Origin: Candidatus Coatesiibacteriota bacterium
GTDB lineage: Bacteria > Oederibacteriota > CAKKQC01
DNA: 6,954 nt
Direction of reading: 5' to 3'
Assembly: GCA_023265785.1 (NCBI GenBank)
Contig: JAHFSL010000130.1
Location: 1 to 6,954, forward strand
A model generated the notes under the pieces. That model did not search any database, was not told the origin of the DNA, and saw nothing but the letters and a program-made list of their open reading frames with translations. Made by a program: the position numbers and the translations under genes. The number at the start of each line of letters is the position of its first letter. Within the stretch, counting starts at the first letter, position 1. Positions 6,136 to 6,954 of the stretch are shown here, piece after piece.

Positions 6136-6495
6136 ATGACCCGCACGATGCGCCTGGCCGCCGTAGCCCTGATCGCCGCCGGGGCCGTCTGGATGCTGGC
6201 CGGCCGCCATCTGGCCGTCGCCGCCGAGGAAGTCTCCACGAGCGAGGGTCCGATCAAGATCCTGGACCTGCCGCTGGAAGGCGCCATGGCAGGGAAGCTG
6301 TACTTCGAAATCAACCCCAAGGAACCCGGGGCCCCGTCCGCCTTCAAGGTGGATGTCAACAACTGGGCGGCCATCGAAGTGCTGACGGCGGCGCGCGCGT
6401 CGCAGTCCACCATCCGCGTCTCCTACAAGGCCGACTTCTCCGTCACGGAGATCGAGGTCCTGGAGGCGGTGAAGGTGGTCCGGCCCCGCCGCTAA
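6136..6495 (+). CDS. Small exported protein of unknown function
   Basis: A 119-aa protein I do not recognise. The first 30 residues form a clear Sec signal peptide: MTRTMR is the basic region, LAAVALIAAGAVWMLAG the hydrophobic core, and AVA followed by AEE a likely cleavage site, leaving about 89 mature residues. There is no lipobox cysteine and no second membrane segment. The mature part looks beta-rich, with alternating hydrophobics in PIKILDLPL, KLYFEINP, AFKVDVNNW, AAIEVLTAA, TIRVSYKADF and TEIEVLEAVKVV. That suggests a compact periplasmic domain. It contains no cysteine, so it is not a disulfide or haem protein. ATG 6136 is well set by the AGGAGG box and the signal peptide. It has a candidate promoter of its own and may be transcribed apart from the methyltransferase gene 32 nt upstream. 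Confidence 0.85.
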   Translation: MTRTMRLAAVALIAAGAVWMLAGRHLAVAAEEVSTSEGPIKILDLPLEGAMAGKLYFEINPKEPGAPSAFKVDVNNWAAIEVLTAARASQSTIRVSYKADFSVTEIEVLEAVKVVRPRR

Positions 6496-6518
6496 GCCGG
6501 GCCGGGACTCCGGACCTG

Positions 6519-6536
6519 CCGGCCTCCTCCGGCCGG
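6519..6536 (+). terminator. Possible GC-rich hairpin after the exported-protein gene
   Basis: CCGGCC and GGCCGG form a perfect 6-bp stem around a TCCTCC loop, 24 nt after the stop codon at 6495. No T-run follows, so it is not a standard intrinsic terminator, and short GC palindromes are common at this base composition. It may still attenuate transcription or protect the 3' end of the small-gene message. Confidence 0.25.
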
Positions 6537-6554
6537 ACGGCCGCCCCGGAAACC

Positions 6555-6954
6555 GTGCCCATTCGTCTCGCGCTCACCGCCTGGGGGATGTTTGTCCTGG
6601 CGAAACTCCTCCCGGCACTGGTCCACGGGACGGCCGGACTCCGGGCCCTCGGGGCGGTGTCCCCCTGGCCCGGCTCCCCCGCGGCCCTGGGCCTGGCCCT
6701 GCTCAACCATGCCGCCGTGCTGGGGGTCGTCACGGCGGTCGTCCTGCCCGCGTGGGCCCTGGGACGGGGCGCCTGGGAATTTCTTGGGGCGCCGGCCGGC
6801 CCCGGCGGCACGCTGGCGGCGCGCGCGGCCTATCCGCTCGGCTTCGGCCTGGTCAGCCTGCTCCTGCTTGGGCTGCTCCTCGTCAACCTCTGGTTTCCGG
6901 TCCTGCTGGTTGGCGTTCCCCTCCTCGCCGTGGCGGCGGCGGGACGGTGGCCGC
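6555..6954 (+). CDS. N-terminal part of an unidentified polytopic membrane protein (runs off the right edge)
   Basis: The first 133 residues of a hydrophobic protein that continues past the window. I do not recognise the family. The GTG at 6555 gives a start MPIRLALTAWG leading into a hydrophobic stretch (AWGMFVLAKLLPALV, about 9-23). Further hydrophobic segments lie at about 45-70 (ALGLALLNHAAVLGVVTAVV) and about 93-130 (GLVSLLLLGLLLVNLWF, then PVLLVGVPLLAVAAAG), so three or four membrane spans are likely in this part. The frame has no stop to the edge. An in-frame ATG at 6588 is an alternative start, but it would cut into the first span. The upstream Shine-Dalgarno is poor. It lies 59 nt after the exported-protein gene on the same strand, with a GC hairpin between them. 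The pattern resembles transporters or membrane glycosyltransferases in general, but nothing specific can be claimed. Confidence 0.65.
   Translation, partial: MPIRLALTAWGMFVLAKLLPALVHGTAGLRALGAVSPWPGSPAALGLALLNHAAVLGVVTAVVLPAWALGRGAWEFLGAPAGPGGTLAARAAYPLGFGLVSLLLLGLLLVNLWFPVLLVGVPLLAVAAAGRWP

Overview
The window is very GC-rich (roughly 70 percent by eye) and densely coded, with third-position GC bias and frequent GTG starts. The gene types are bacterial: an HD-GYP signalling protein, a sulfur-carrier protein of thiamine synthesis, a diaminopimelate epimerase-like protein and Sec-type signal peptides. No 16S rRNA or other phylogenetic marker is present, so the host can only be called a GC-rich bacterium. 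A Rokubacteria/NC10-like or similar environmental lineage is a guess from protein style, not something the sequence shows.

The layout is two divergent blocks separated by a gap of about 28 bp near 4131-4158. Leftward (minus strand) lie a large exported TPR-repeat protein (22 repeat-like units), a GAF + HD-GYP cyclic-di-GMP phosphodiesterase and the start of a membrane protein cut by the left edge. The two gaps are 17 and 16 nt, so these three genes look like one operon. Rightward lie a ThiS-like sulfur carrier, a DapF-family epimerase and a class I SAM methyltransferase that overlaps the dapF-like stop codon. A 119-aa exported protein with its own promoter-like box and a strong Shine-Dalgarno follows, then a polytopic membrane protein cut by the right edge.

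The most notable point is the DapF-family protein. Both positions that carry the catalytic cysteines of diaminopimelate epimerase are serine, although the surrounding motifs are intact. It sits between an orphan ThiS (no thiG, thiF or thiH in the window) and a methyltransferase of unknown substrate. A second point is the GAF domain of the HD-GYP protein, which carries a full match to the NKxnFx3DE signature of cyclic-nucleotide-binding GAF domains, in front of an apparently complete HD-GYP catalytic site. No mobile elements, CRISPR arrays, tRNA or rRNA genes were seen. Intergenic space is small everywhere and no stretch over 300 bases lacks a gene.
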